Origin: a bacterium
GTDB taxonomy: Bacteria > Sysuimicrobiota > Sysuimicrobiia > Sysuimicrobiales > Segetimicrobiaceae
Assembly (NCBI GenBank): GCA_035691305.1
Contig: DASSJF010000074.1
Location: 1 to 38,392 of the forward strand
DNA length: 38,392 nucleotides
Direction: 5' to 3'
In this document: in pieces, positions 1-10,502 of the stretch
Numbering within the stretch: position 1 is the stretch's first letter
How the letters are laid out: every line of letters starts with the position of its first letter
The notes under the pieces: model-generated
Databases searched by the model: none
Told to the model about the DNA's origin: nothing
What the model saw: only the letters and a program-made list of their open reading frames with translations
Translations under genes and position numbers: made by a program

Positions 1-2
1 GC

Positions 3-464
3 CGCAATCCCGCGTATGGGCAGCCGAAAACCAAGCGCGGACGGCGGACCGTGCTCCTTCCCGTTGAAGCGATTGAAGCGATCCGCCTGGCGCTCTTGTG
101 GAAGCATGAACGGCGCCTCAAACTTGGCCCGAAGTATCGTGATGCCGGATTGCTGTTCGTAGGCGACCGGGGCCGTCCGCTCAATCCGAGCAATCTCAGG
201 AATCGCGACCACTTTGATCGGCTGACGCGTCTCAAACTGCCGCGCTTCCGGCTGCACGATTTGAGGCATCTTCAGGCGACGTTCCTGAACGCGCAGCATA
301 TCGACGCCCGCCACATCGCAGACCGGCTCGGACACAGCCGGGCATCGTTCACGCAGGACCGCTACATCCACGCGGACCCGGCGGCTCAAGAACAGGTCGC
401 GGCGATTGCTAATGAATTGCTAGTGAAAACTCCGGTTCCAAGCGGCGAGGCGACGGCGCACTGA
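3..464 (+). CDS. Tyrosine recombinase/integrase, C-terminal part (cut by window edge)
   Basis: Site-specific recombinase catalytic domain. The frame is open to the first bases of the window, so the true start lies outside; a GTG at 51 is internal. The visible part holds a beta-hairpin region with PKTKRGRR (the beta2-3 lysine is probably among these), then HDLRH (the HxxR box), LGHSR (third catalytic His region) and RYIH, whose Tyr is the nucleophile. The first catalytic Arg is upstream of the window. It ends 35 bp from the 3' end of tRNA-Ala, and the two converge, which is the usual arrangement of an integrase beside its tRNA attachment site. Local base composition looks less GC-rich than the rest. 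The rest of the element would lie to the left. It could also be a remnant, since only the C-terminal part is visible. Confidence 0.9.
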   Translation, partial: RNPAYGQPKTKRGRRTVLLPVEAIEAIRLALLWKHERRLKLGPKYRDAGLLFVGDRGRPLNPSNLRNRDHFDRLTRLKLPRFRLHDLRHLQATFLNAQHIDARHIADRLGHSRASFTQDRYIHADPAAQEQVAAIANELLVKTPVPSGEATAH

Positions 465-499
465 AACCGCTGAAACCCGCGCCACGCCTTGCTTTCAGG

Positions 500-574
500 T
501 GGTGGACCTGGAGGGAATTGAACCCTCGACCTCCTCTACGCCAAAGAGGCGCTCTCCCGCTGAGCTACAGGCCC
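500..574 (-). tRNA. tRNA-Ala (anticodon GGC)
   Basis: Read on the minus strand it folds as a full cloverleaf: acceptor GGGCCTG pairs with CAGGTCC (one G-T wobble), the D arm carries GCTC/GAGC, the anticodon stem CCTCT/AGAGG encloses loop TTGGCGT with anticodon GGC, and the T arm is GAGGG-TTCAATT-CCCTC. Discriminator A and an encoded CCA (complement of 500-502) follow. Its 3' end faces an integrase gene, so the T-arm/acceptor part is the likely attachment core. Confidence 0.95.
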
Positions 575-599
575 GCGCGAACCGTACGGGACAAAGCGT

Positions 600-628
600 A
601 TTATAACGAACCACCGCGAAGCGGTCTA
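600..628 (-). promoter_or_regulatory. Sigma-70-type promoter of tRNA-Ala
   Basis: On the minus strand a perfect TATAAT (600-605) is preceded, after a 17-bp spacer, by TAGACC (623-628), four of six matches to TTGACA. It ends about 25 bp before the tRNA 5' end. The spacer contains a 5-bp ACCGC/GCGGT inverted repeat that may also be the tail of the GNAT transcript. Confidence 0.8.
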
Positions 629-667
629 CGCCCGCCCCGGGTGAGCGCCGTGTGAACGGGACGCGAG

Positions 668-1579
668 TCAGAGCGGCCGTTCAGCGTAGAGGTAGACGCG
701 CTCGGTCGTGAAGCCGAGCGCCGACCCGAACGCCTCCGCGACGACGTCCCCGGCCCAATGCGTACCGACCACCATGTGGACGCCGCGCGCGCCGAGGGCC
801 GCTAGCGCCGTGCGCGCGAGCACGGTTCCGACCCCGCGGCGGCGGTGCGTCTCACGCACGCCGAGCCGCCACTCCCCGACGTTGTCGCGGGCGGCCGCCA
901 CCACATAGCCGACCGGGTAGCCGTCGCGGGTGGCGAGAAATGTCCGAACGTCCCGGCCGCCGAGGTGGTGCGCGAGCTCGTGGCGCTCCGCCCGACCACC
1001 GAGACACTCCTCGTCGAGCTGCGCGACGACCTCCTCATCCTGTCCGGCGAACGCCCGGCGCACGACGTAGCCCTCGGGAATCGTACCGACGTCGGGCGCC
1101 GGTTCGGCGCCCGCGGCGGCGGACGGCAGATCGAGGCTCGAGACGACGAGCGCGTCCGCGATCGTGAATTGGCCGGTGACGATGAGCCGCATGCCGAGCG
1201 GATTGCGCTCCGCCGTGCGCAGGCGCAGCCGGTCCTGCCGCGCCTCCTGGAAACGGCGGCTGAGCTCGGCGTCGACGCGGTCCACCACGGTCCGCAGCGC
1301 CTGCGCGGTCGGAGCCTGCCGCAGGGCGTCCGGCAACAGCAGCACTTCTTCCGCGAGCAAGCGGTTTTTGTCCCGGCCGAACACCAGCAGGCCGGCCGGC
1401 TCGCGGTTCAACTCCAACACCACGACGTCTTTCTCGGACTGGATCCACCAGACGTCCTTAGGGCCGAGGATGCCGTAGCGGCCGAAGCACGCGGAGTAGC
1501 CGCCGTGGTAGACACCCTCGTACAGACGCAGAATCGTCTCCGCGTCGCCGGACTCCGCGGGGCGCAGCGTCAACAGCAT
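668..1579 (-). CDS. Tandem GNAT-domain N-acetyltransferase, substrate unknown
   Basis: A 303-residue protein that looks like two GNAT folds in a row. The C-terminal half (about residues 170-303) has the clear acetyl-CoA site: hydrophobic strand GYVVAAARD followed by RRRGVGTVLAR, the R-x-x-G-x-G loop of motif A. The N-terminal half starts LTLRPAESGDAETILRLYEG, typical of strand 1/helix 1 of a GNAT domain, but its pyrophosphate loop is not obvious, so it may be a degenerate copy. The ATG start at 1579 lies one base after the rsfS stop, so it is probably translated with rsfS at the end of the rplU operon. Substrate cannot be told from the sequence. Confidence 0.8.
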   Translation of the reverse strand: MLLTLRPAESGDAETILRLYEGVYHGGYSACFGRYGILGPKDVWWIQSEKDVVVLELNREPAGLLVFGRDKNRLLAEEVLLLPDALRQAPTAQALRTVVDRVDAELSRRFQEARQDRLRLRTAERNPLGMRLIVTGQFTIADALVVSSLDLPSAAAGAEPAPDVGTIPEGYVVRRAFAGQDEEVVAQLDEECLGGRAERHELAHHLGGRDVRTFLATRDGYPVGYVVAAARDNVGEWRLGVRETHRRRGVGTVLARTALAALGARGVHMVVGTHWAGDVVAEAFGSALGFTTERVYLYAERPL

Positions 1580-1580
1580 T

Positions 1581-1918
1581 TCACCGCTCGAGGATCGGCG
1601 TGTCGCCCCAGAGGCGCTCGAGGTTGTAGTATTCGCGCTCGCGGGGGTTCATCACGTGCACGACCACGTCACCGAAGTCCAGCAGCACCCACCGGCCGTC
1701 ATCGCGGCCTTCCGCGCGCGGTTTCGGCACGCCGGCGTCTTTCATCGCCTCTTCGACCGCCTCGGTGATCGCCCGAATCTGCACGCGCGTGGTGCCGCTC
1801 GCGATGACGAAGTAGTCGGTGACCGGCGTGTGTTCCTGAAGGTCGAGGACGATCACGTCACCGGCCAGCTTGGACTCCGCGGCGTCCGCGGCCAGCAGCG
1901 CCTTGCCGCGTGAATCCA

Positions 1919-1919
<1 letters not shown>
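1581..1919 (-). CDS. rsfS: Ribosomal silencing factor RsfS
   Basis: A 112-residue protein of the Iojap/RsfS family, which binds ribosomal protein L14 and blocks subunit joining under low nutrient supply. Family signatures are ALLAADAAESKLAGDVIVLDL, TPVTDYFVIASGTTRVQIRAI and the C-terminal DFGDVVVHVMNPREREYYNLERLWGD (given here only as landmarks). The start is set at the GTG at 1917-1919, which shares one base with the nadD TAG stop; the frame is open further upstream but that part overlaps nadD and has no family similarity. The nadD-rsfS pairing is very common in bacteria and supports the call. Confidence 0.93.
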
Positions 1920-3733
<1,814 letters not shown>

Positions 3734-3750
3734 ACGGCTCGTCTCCGCCG

Positions 3751-4011
3751 TTAGGCGCCGGCCGGGTAGACCGAAACCTGGCGGCCGTCGCGGCCGCGCC
3801 GCTCGAACCGCACCACGCCGCCGGCGAGCGCGAATAGCGTGTCGTCCCGGCCGATCCCCACGTTTTCCCCGGGACGGTAGCGGGTGCCGCGCTGGCGCAC
3901 GAGCACGCTGCCGGCGGACACCGTCTCGCCGGCGAACCGCTTGATCCCGAGCCGCTGCGCGTTGCTGTCACGTCCGTTCCGAGAACTGCTGCCGCCTTTC
4001 TTATGCGCCAC
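3751..4011 (-). CDS. rpmA: 50S ribosomal protein L27
   Basis: 86 residues beginning [22 protein letters not shown], the universal L27 N-terminus that reaches toward the peptidyl transferase centre. The start is GTG at 4009-4011: a GGAGGT (4019-4024) lies 7 nt upstream, whereas an earlier in-frame GTG (4018-4020) would overlap that site. There is thus no N-terminal extension of the Firmicutes kind that is removed by the Prp protease, and no prp gene lies between rplU and rpmA. It overlaps the end of rplU by 11 bp. Confidence 0.97.
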   Translation of the reverse strand: MAHKKGGSSSRNGRDSNAQRLGIKRFAGETVSAGSVLVRQRGTRYRPGENVGIGRDDTLFALAGGVVRFERRGRDGRQVSVYPAGA

Positions 4012-4333
4012 GGCGGGCACCTCCCAACTCGATCCGCTCGATCCGCACGCGACTGAGCGGCTGCCGGTGCCCGACCCTGCGGCGGTAATGCTTCTTCGGC
4101 CGAAACTTGCCGACCGTCACCTTGCGCATCCGTCCGTGCGACAGCACCTTGGCCATGACCTGCGCGCCCTCGACCACCGGCGTGCCGCACTGCACGTTGT
4201 CGGCGTCCACGACCATCAGGACTCGGCCCAACACAACCTCGGCCCCCTTGTCCGCGGACAGCCGGTCCACGTCCACGACCTGGCCCTGCTCGACGCGCAT
4301 CTGCTTTCCGCCTCGATCGATGACCGCGTACAT
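4001..4333 (-). CDS. rplU: 50S ribosomal protein L21
   Basis: 110-residue ribosomal protein starting [18 protein letters not shown] and containing the family signature [21 protein letters not shown] near the C-terminus. ATG at 4331-4333 is chosen because it gives the canonical N-terminus and has GGGGG 7 nt upstream; the frame extends further but lacks similarity. First gene of the rplU-rpmA-obg-nadD-rsfS-GNAT unit, with its own strong promoter. Confidence 0.97.
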   Translation of the reverse strand: MYAVIDRGGKQMRVEQGQVVDVDRLSADKGAEVVLGRVLMVVDADNVQCGTPVVEGAQVMAKVLSHGRMRKVTVGKFRPKKHYRRRVGHRQPLSRVRIERIELGGARRGA

Positions 4334-4371
4334 ACTTAGTCCCCCATCGTAACGTTCGTAGGCACCACGAA

Positions 4372-4401
4372 ATCCTACCATTGACAATCAAATGGTGTCA
4401 A
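4372..4401 (-). promoter_or_regulatory. Sigma-70-type promoter of the rplU operon
   Basis: Minus strand: a perfect TTGACA (4396-4401), 18-bp spacer, TAGGAT (4372-4377). Start of transcription would be near 4365, leaving a leader of about 30 nt before the rplU ATG at 4333. It lies in the 80-bp gap after rng, the only clearly AT-rich spot in this part. Confidence 0.8.
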
Positions 4402-4413
4402 ATGACGTCGCCC

Positions 4414-6216
4414 CTACGACCGCTCCTCGGCGGGACGCCGGCGGCGGCCGCCCCTCCCCCGCCCGCGGCGCCGCGGCCGCGCCGGCCCGTTCGGCGACAT
4501 GAGCGGCAGCGGAGCGGCTTCGATCGGGGGGGGCGACGGCTCACGTTCGGGACGCCGGCCCCGCACCCAGGCCCAAAGCCGTACGAGCACGCCGGGACGG
4601 GACGCTTCGATCGGGCGCAGCATCCGCGCGTCGACGGTCTCGTCGTCCGGCACGTTGAGCGGCTCGCCGCGCACGGGATCGAGCCAAATCGCCTCGCCCG
4701 CGCCGTCGCCCTGGGCCGCCTGCCGCGCGGCGGCTTCCGGGGTATCGGCCTGCCGGACCACCGCGCGGTCGAGATGGATGCCCGGCCGCGGCAGCACGAG
4801 GACGCGCTTGCCGGTGGCCTGTTCGAGCGCCCGCCGCCACGCCGGGTCCTCTTCGAGCAGGACCGCGACGTCGGGGTGCACCTCGGCGACGACGCAGGCC
4901 GCCCGCGCGGTCTGCGCGAGCCGCCGCAGTTCACGCCGCGCGCGCACCGCGACGCTGCGCGGCGAGAGGACCCGGCCGCGACCTTCGCAGTACGGGCACG
5001 GAATCCGCATCAGCTCCTCGAGGTCCTGGTAGACGCGCTTCCGCGTCATCTCGACGAGCCCGAGGCCGGTGAGGTCGATGATGTGGATCTTCGTCCGGTC
5101 GGCGCGGACCGCGTCGCCGAGCGCGTCGAGGACAGCCCGCCGGTGCTGCAGGGACTCCATGTCGATGAAGTCGATCAGGATGATGCCGCCAATGTCCCGC
5201 AGCCGGATCTGCCGCGCGATCTCCCGCGCCGCCTCGATGTTCGTCTTGAGGATCGTGCTCGCGAGGTCGGTCTTCCCGACGTACTTGCCGGTGTTGACGT
5301 CGATGACGGTCGCCGCCTCCGTCCGGTCGAACACGAGGTAGCCGCCGCTCTTCAGCCAGACCTTGCGGTGAAGCGCCCGCTCGATCTCGCGCTCGACGTG
5401 GTGACCCTCGAAGATCGGCGCCGGGCCCTCGTGCAGCTGCACGCGGCCGGCGAGCGCCGGACTGAAGGTACCGATCAGTTCGCGGACCCGCCGCCATTCG
5501 TCCGGCGAGTCGAGCACAAAACGCTGGACCTCGCCGGTGAAGAGATCGCGCACGACCCGGCGGATCAGGCCGAGGTCCTGATAGAGGAGCGCCGGCGCGC
5601 GGGCGTCGCGCGCGCGGCCGGCGACGCCGCCCCACAACTGCAGCAGAAAGCGGACGTCGTCGGCGAGGTCCTTCTCCGCCACGCCTTCCGCGGCGGTCCG
5701 CACGATGAGCCCCATGCCCTCGGGCCGGAGGCGGTCGGCGATCGCGCGGAGGCGTCGCCGCTCCTGCTCGTCGCCGATCTTGCGGCTGACGCCGATGCCG
5801 GGCACGGTCGGCGTAAGCACGAGGTAGTGCCCCGGCAGCGCCACGTAGGTTGTCGCCCGCGCCCCCTTGCTGCCGCGCGGCTCCTTGGTGACCTGCACGA
5901 GGATCTCCTGACCGACGCGCACCCGCTCGGCGATCGCCGCACCCCGGCCGATGTGGTCCTCGATCTCCTCGGTCGCGCCGAACGCGGTGATGCGGCGGGT
6001 GCGGATGTCAGAGAGGTGCAGGAACGCGTTGCGGTCGAGCCCGACGTCCACGAACGCGGCCTCCATGCCCGGCAGTACGCTCGCCACGCGGCCCTTGTAG
6101 ATGTTGCCGGCCAGCGGCTCGCCGCGCTCGATCAGGATACCGACGACGACGCCGTCTTCGACGACGGCCACGCGCACTTCAAACGGTTCGACGTTGGCGA
6201 TGATCTCTTTGGCCAT
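4414..6216 (-). CDS. rng: Ribonuclease E/G family endoribonuclease
   Basis: 600-residue RNase of the E/G family that cleaves 5'-monophosphate RNA for rRNA maturation and mRNA decay. An S1 domain starts at GNIYKGRVASVLPGMEAAFVDVG (about 38-125); the DNase I-like catalytic part contains VIDVNTGKY (D306) and LIDFIDM (D349), the two Mg-binding aspartates, and a Zn-link CPYCEGRG (C407, C410). After about 430 the protein continues into a tail ending in an Arg/Gly-rich stretch, so it is longer than RNase G (about 490) but far shorter than E. coli RNase E. ATG start has GGAG five bases upstream. It follows rodA by 13 bp and precedes the rplU promoter. Confidence 0.93.
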   Translation of the reverse strand: MAKEIIANVEPFEVRVAVVEDGVVVGILIERGEPLAGNIYKGRVASVLPGMEAAFVDVGLDRNAFLHLSDIRTRRITAFGATEEIEDHIGRGAAIAERVRVGQEILVQVTKEPRGSKGARATTYVALPGHYLVLTPTVPGIGVSRKIGDEQERRRLRAIADRLRPEGMGLIVRTAAEGVAEKDLADDVRFLLQLWGGVAGRARDARAPALLYQDLGLIRRVVRDLFTGEVQRFVLDSPDEWRRVRELIGTFSPALAGRVQLHEGPAPIFEGHHVEREIERALHRKVWLKSGGYLVFDRTEAATVIDVNTGKYVGKTDLASTILKTNIEAAREIARQIRLRDIGGIILIDFIDMESLQHRRAVLDALGDAVRADRTKIHIIDLTGLGLVEMTRKRVYQDLEELMRIPCPYCEGRGRVLSPRSVAVRARRELRRLAQTARAACVVAEVHPDVAVLLEEDPAWRRALEQATGKRVLVLPRPGIHLDRAVVRQADTPEAAARQAAQGDGAGEAIWLDPVRGEPLNVPDDETVDARMLRPIEASRPGVLVRLWAWVRGRRPEREPSPPPIEAAPLPLMSPNGPARPRRRGRGRGGRRRRPAEERS

Positions 6217-6229
6217 TCCCGCTCCAGTG

Positions 6230-7339
6230 CTAGAAGAGAATCTTCTGCCGACGCATCCCGACGTTCAGCAGCAGCGCCACCGCCCAGATCATCGTCATGA
6301 GGGCGCTGCCGCCGTAGCTGATGAACGGCAGCGGAATGCCGGTGATCGGCATGATCCCGACCGTCATCCCGACGTTGACGAAGACGTGGAAGGCGACCAT
6401 GGACACGATCCCCACCGCGACGAGCGCGCCGAACCGGTCGCGCGCGACCGACGCCGTGCGCACGCCGCGCACCAGCCACACGTAGAACAGCGCGAGCAGC
6501 GCCACGCAACCGATGAACCCGAGCTCCTCGCCCACGACCGAGAAGATGAAGTCGGTGTGGTGCTCCGGCACGAACTGCAGCACGTTCTGGGTGCCCGCGA
6601 ACAGTCCCTTGCCCCACAGCAGACCGCTGCCGACGGCGATCTTCGACTGGATGATGCCGTACCCCGATCCGAGCGGATCGAGCGAGGGGTCGAGGAACGA
6701 CAGAAGCCGCCGGCGCTGATACGCCTTCAGGATGTGCCAGGCCAGCGGCGTCACCGCCGCGCCCGCGACGCCGATGAGCGCGAGGTCGCGCCGCCGCGCC
6801 CCGCCGGCGTAGAGCATGCCGGCGAAGATCGCGCCGTAGACCATCGCGGTGCCGAGGTCGGGCTGCCGAAAAATCAGGATCATCGGGATCGCGATGTGCG
6901 CGAGGAATGGCAGCAGGTCGCGGACCGACTCGTACGGCCCCGGCCGGTCGGTGAGGTGTCGCGCGAGGGTGACGACGATCGCGAGCTTCGCGAACTCGGA
7001 CGGCTGGAACTGACCGAGCGGCCCGAGCGGGATCCACCGCTGCGCGCCGAGGCTCGACCGGCCGGCGACGAGGACGGCCGCGAGCAGCACCAGGTTTACA
7101 ATGTAGAGCGCGCGCGCGCCGGACGCGAACGAGCGGTAATCGACGGCGAGAATGCCCCCCGCGATCACCACGCCGACGACGAGGTGCAGCACCTGACTGC
7201 GCACGTACACCAGCGGGTGCGGCCCGTAGTGCGTCGTGCTGTACACCATCACAAGGCCGAAGAGGCAGAGCAACAGCGTCGAGCCGAGCAGATACGGATC
7301 GAGGTAGCGAACGACCCGGCGGTCGAGTCCGATGCTCAC
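6230..7339 (-). CDS. rodA: Peptidoglycan glycosyltransferase RodA (SEDS family)
   Basis: 369-residue polytopic membrane protein of the SEDS family that polymerises lipid II during side-wall growth with PBP2. Around ten hydrophobic segments are visible; landmarks are QRWIPLGPLGQFQPSEFAK, RQPDLGTAMVYG and the C-terminal GIPLPFISYGGSALMT, all family signatures. The GTG start (7337-7339) overlaps the mrdA TGA in a GTGA junction; the longer open frame upstream is an mrdA shadow. Directly downstream of its partner PBP2, as in most rod-shaped bacteria. Confidence 0.95.
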   Translation of the reverse strand: MSIGLDRRVVRYLDPYLLGSTLLLCLFGLVMVYSTTHYGPHPLVYVRSQVLHLVVGVVIAGGILAVDYRSFASGARALYIVNLVLLAAVLVAGRSSLGAQRWIPLGPLGQFQPSEFAKLAIVVTLARHLTDRPGPYESVRDLLPFLAHIAIPMILIFRQPDLGTAMVYGAIFAGMLYAGGARRRDLALIGVAGAAVTPLAWHILKAYQRRRLLSFLDPSLDPLGSGYGIIQSKIAVGSGLLWGKGLFAGTQNVLQFVPEHHTDFIFSVVGEELGFIGCVALLALFYVWLVRGVRTASVARDRFGALVAVGIVSMVAFHVFVNVGMTVGIMPITGIPLPFISYGGSALMTMIWAVALLLNVGMRRQKILF

Positions 7340-9159
7340 CGGCCGGTTATCTCCCGAGGATCGGCGGGCGCGGCGCCCGGCGGCGCCGGCTGACTCGGCG
7401 GTGCGGGGACCGTGCGTCCCTGCTCCTCGGCGAGCCATGCTTGGAAGACCTGCTTGACGACCGGCAGGGCGTTCTCGGCGCCGAAACCGGCGTTCTCCAC
7501 CATCGCCACGACGACGAGCCGCGGCGCGTCGGCCGGCGCGTACGCGGCAAACCACGCATACGGCTTGCCGTGCGACGCTTCCGCGGTGCCCGTCTTGCCG
7601 GCCGCGGTAAAGCCGGGCATCTGAAGCGCGGTGCCGGTGCCCCGCTCCACCACCGCCGTCAACCCTTCGCGCACGATGTCGAGCGTGTGCTGGGTCACGT
7701 CGATGCGGCCCCCGGGCGGTGGCGCGATCCGGGCCACGCTGCGGCCCCCGGGCGTCCGGATTTCGGTCACGACGTGCGGCGTGACGAGCGTACCGCCGTT
7801 GGCGACCGCGGCCATCATGCGCGCGATCTGCAGCGGCGTCGTGAGCACATAGCCCTGGCCGATGCCCATGTTGAGCGTGTCCCCGCCGAACCAGTCCTGC
7901 TTCCAGGCGCGCTTCTTCCACGCCGGGTCGGGGATGACGCCGTCGCCCTCGTTCGGCAGGTCCACGCCCGTCGGCGAACCGAGGCCGTACGTCCGCGCGA
8001 ACTTGGCGACGGCGTTCGGGCCGGCGCGGCGGGCCAGGTCGTAGAAGCAGGCGTCGCACGACTGGGCGATCGCGTCGATGAAGTTGACGTGGCCGAGCGC
8101 CTTCCACTCGTGGAACGTCCAGCCGCCGAGGTTGTAGTATCCCGGCGAGTAGAAGCCCGTGTCGGGCGTCACGAGCCCCATCTGCAGCGCCGCCGACGCC
8201 GTGACGACCTTGAACACGGAGCCGGGCGGGTACGCGCCTTGGATCACGCGGTCGAGCAGCGGACGCGCCGGGTCCTTGAGGAGCGCGTTCCAATCGCTCG
8301 CCTTGATGCCGCCCGAAAACACGTTCGGATCAAACGCGGGATGGCTGACCATCGCGACGATCGTTCCGTCCCGCGGATCCATCGCCACGACGATGCCCGG
8401 CCGATCGCCGAGTCCGGCCTCGGCGACCTGCTGCACGGCAAGGTCGATGCCGAGGACGACCTCGTCGCCCGGAACGGCGGGCACGGTGCCCAGCGCGCGA
8501 ACCATCCGGCCCTGCGCGTCGACCTCGGCCTGTAGCTGGCCGTTCCGGCCGCGGATATAGGCGTCGTAGGTCTCTTCGATGCCTTCTTTGCCGATCAGGT
8601 CGCCCATCTCGTACCCGGCCGAATGCAGGCGTTTCAGTTCCTGATCACTGATCTCGCCGACGTACCCGAAGATTTGCGCCGCCAGCGTCTTGTAGACGTA
8701 CTGGCGGACCGGCTCGACCTCGACCAGGACGCCCGGCAGGTCGATCTGGCCCTCCTCGATCGCCCCGATGATCTCTTTAGGCACATCGCGCTTGAGGCGG
8801 ACCGGCTCGAACGGGCGGTCGCGTCCGGCGGCAAGGCGCGTCAGGATGTCCGCCGGGTCCATGCCGAGGATCTTGCCGACCGCCTGGGCCTCCGCACGCG
8901 GGTGGCGCACCTCGAGCGGCAGGAGCGCCACCGTGAACGCGGGGCGGTTGGCGACGAGCGTGCGGCCGCGGCGGTCGACGAGCGCGCCCCGGGGCGCCGC
9001 AAGCGGCGTCACCCGCAGCCGGTTTTCTTCAGACAGCTTGAGGTAGTAGTCGCCCTGGACGATCTGAACCTGCCAGAGGCGGACAACGAGGACGGCCAGC
9101 ATCGCCGCGACAACCACAACCATCGCGGCGAGGCGGCGTTCGAAAGCGTCCCGGTCCAT
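7336..9159 (-). CDS. mrdA: Penicillin-binding protein 2 (MrdA), peptidoglycan transpeptidase
   Basis: 607-residue class B PBP. One N-terminal membrane helix (about 11-27), a pedestal region with APRGALVDRRGRTL, then the transpeptidase domain: SVFK (S314, K317) is the SxxK nucleophile motif, S367-C-D369 stands in for SxN (S-x-D is the form I associate with the MrdA branch), and K522-T-G is the KTG motif. A Pro/Ala-rich tail follows. It partners RodA and lies two bases after mreD. Confidence 0.95.
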   Translation of the reverse strand: MDRDAFERRLAAMVVVVAAMLAVLVVRLWQVQIVQGDYYLKLSEENRLRVTPLAAPRGALVDRRGRTLVANRPAFTVALLPLEVRHPRAEAQAVGKILGMDPADILTRLAAGRDRPFEPVRLKRDVPKEIIGAIEEGQIDLPGVLVEVEPVRQYVYKTLAAQIFGYVGEISDQELKRLHSAGYEMGDLIGKEGIEETYDAYIRGRNGQLQAEVDAQGRMVRALGTVPAVPGDEVVLGIDLAVQQVAEAGLGDRPGIVVAMDPRDGTIVAMVSHPAFDPNVFSGGIKASDWNALLKDPARPLLDRVIQGAYPPGSVFKVVTASAALQMGLVTPDTGFYSPGYYNLGGWTFHEWKALGHVNFIDAIAQSCDACFYDLARRAGPNAVAKFARTYGLGSPTGVDLPNEGDGVIPDPAWKKRAWKQDWFGGDTLNMGIGQGYVLTTPLQIARMMAAVANGGTLVTPHVVTEIRTPGGRSVARIAPPPGGRIDVTQHTLDIVREGLTAVVERGTGTALQMPGFTAAGKTGTAEASHGKPYAWFAAYAPADAPRLVVVAMVENAGFGAENALPVVKQVFQAWLAEEQGRTVPAPPSQPAPPGAAPADPREITGR

Positions 9160-9161
9160 GA

Positions 9162-9671
9162 TTACGCGGGGTGAGACCGCTCGTACAGCCGGACAACCGC
9201 GGTGTCCAGCCGGCGCAGTCCGTGGAAAATAGGCACGGCGATGACGCCATTATAGCACGCGCTCCCGAGCACGGCGCGCGCGGCTTCGGGCAGCGGCTGC
9301 GGCGCGACCCCGACGAGATGCGCCCCGATCAGCGTCACGGCGCCGGCGAGCACCGAGACGAGCGCCCCGCCGGCGGCCGGCAGCCACGCGCTCTCGAGCG
9401 ACAGGTTGCGCTCGCCGAGTCCCGCGGCGAACCCGACGCACACCCCCGCGGCCATGCCGAGCCCGAGCGGCGACCCCGACATCACGTCGTGGAACAAGCC
9501 GATACCGGCCCCGACCACCGCCCCTTCCTCGGAGCCGTGGAGAAGCCCGACCGTCATGACGAGCGGCACGAGCGGATCCGCGATGCCGCCGAACAGCGGC
9601 AGGTACGTCAGCCACGCGGTCTGGAGGACCGTGCCGGCCGCCGCGCAGACGGCGTAGACGAGGAAGCGCAT
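9162..9671 (-). CDS. mreD: Rod shape-determining protein MreD
   Basis: 169-residue hydrophobic protein with about five membrane helices; the LHGSEEGAVVGAGIGLFHDVMSGSPLG segment is the typical MreD core. ATG (9669-9671) shares one base with the mreC stop. MreD is a membrane component of the elongasome; conservation is low in the family, so position between mreC and mrdA is strong support. Confidence 0.92.
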   Translation of the reverse strand: MRFLVYAVCAAAGTVLQTAWLTYLPLFGGIADPLVPLVMTVGLLHGSEEGAVVGAGIGLFHDVMSGSPLGLGMAAGVCVGFAAGLGERNLSLESAWLPAAGGALVSVLAGAVTLIGAHLVGVAPQPLPEAARAVLGSACYNGVIAVPIFHGLRRLDTAVVRLYERSHPA

Positions 9672-10501
9672 CAGCCGCCAGGCCCCCGGCGCAGCACAAT
9701 GAGGACGTCCTCGAGGTGCCCGAGGTCGGACGTCGGCCGCACGACCGCGTCCTGGAACATCGTCGCGCGCGAGACGCTCACAATCCTGCCGACCGGCAGC
9801 CCTTTCGGGTAGATCGGGCCGAGTCCCGAGGTCAGGAGAAGGTCGCCCGCCCGCACGTCGGCCTCGCGCGACAGATACGTCACCTTGAGATCGGTCTGGC
9901 CCTGCCCGACCACGACGCCCGCCTCGCGGGACCGGTCCAACACCACGCTCACCGCGCTGCGGGGATCGGCAACGAGCAGCACGCGCGCCCACGAACCCGC
10001 GGTCTCGATGACGTGGCCGACGACGCCGTCGCTCGTGATCACGGGATCGTCCCGCGCGACGCCCTCGGACGCGCCGCGGTCGACGAGGACCGTGCTGAAC
10101 CACTGGCTGGGGTCGCGGCCGACGATCCGCGCCGCGAGCGAGCGGTACGGCAGTTGCTGCTTGAACCCGAGGAGGGCACGCAGGCGCCCGTTCTCCTGGG
10201 CGTCGGGCCTGAGGCGTGCATTCTCTTCGCGCAGCCGCGCGACTTCGGCGGAGAGACGTTGGTTTTCGGTCCGGAGGGTACCGATTTCGGAGATGAAACC
10301 CCACGCGTCGGCAAACGCGCCGCTCACCTTGGCGAGCGCCACTGCCGGCGGCGCCAGCACGGCCTCGAGCGCGGTGCCGAGCCAGCCGATCCGCCGCCCG
10401 TCCGGGGACCGCATCTGCGCCGTGAGGATCACGAGGGCGACGATGCAGAGCAGACTCCACACGAGGAGCCGGCGGCGGGCGAGTGCGGGCGACGGAAACA
10501 C
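9671..10501 (-). CDS. mreC: Rod shape-determining protein MreC
   Basis: 276 residues: short cytoplasmic N-terminus, one membrane helix (about 11-29), a coiled coil (about 70-105, TLRTENQRLSAEVARLREEN) and a periplasmic beta-sheet domain with the family pattern ARIVGRDPSQWFSTVLVDRG. GTG start one base after the mreB TAG. It scaffolds the elongasome between MreB, MreD and PBP2. Confidence 0.95.
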   Translation of the reverse strand: MFPSPALARRRLLVWSLLCIVALVILTAQMRSPDGRRIGWLGTALEAVLAPPAVALAKVSGAFADAWGFISEIGTLRTENQRLSAEVARLREENARLRPDAQENGRLRALLGFKQQLPYRSLAARIVGRDPSQWFSTVLVDRGASEGVARDDPVITSDGVVGHVIETAGSWARVLLVADPRSAVSVVLDRSREAGVVVGQGQTDLKVTYLSREADVRAGDLLLTSGLGPIYPKGLPVGRIVSVSRATMFQDAVVRPTSDLGHLEDVLIVLRRGPGG

Positions 10502-10502
10502 G

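Noticed and set aside
4381-6300. Plus-strand open frame of 639 codons opposite rng
   Set aside because: Composition is Arg/Asp/His/Pro-rich without any family motif and it mirrors the codon phase of the real minus-strand RNase gene; antisense frames of this length are common at this GC level.
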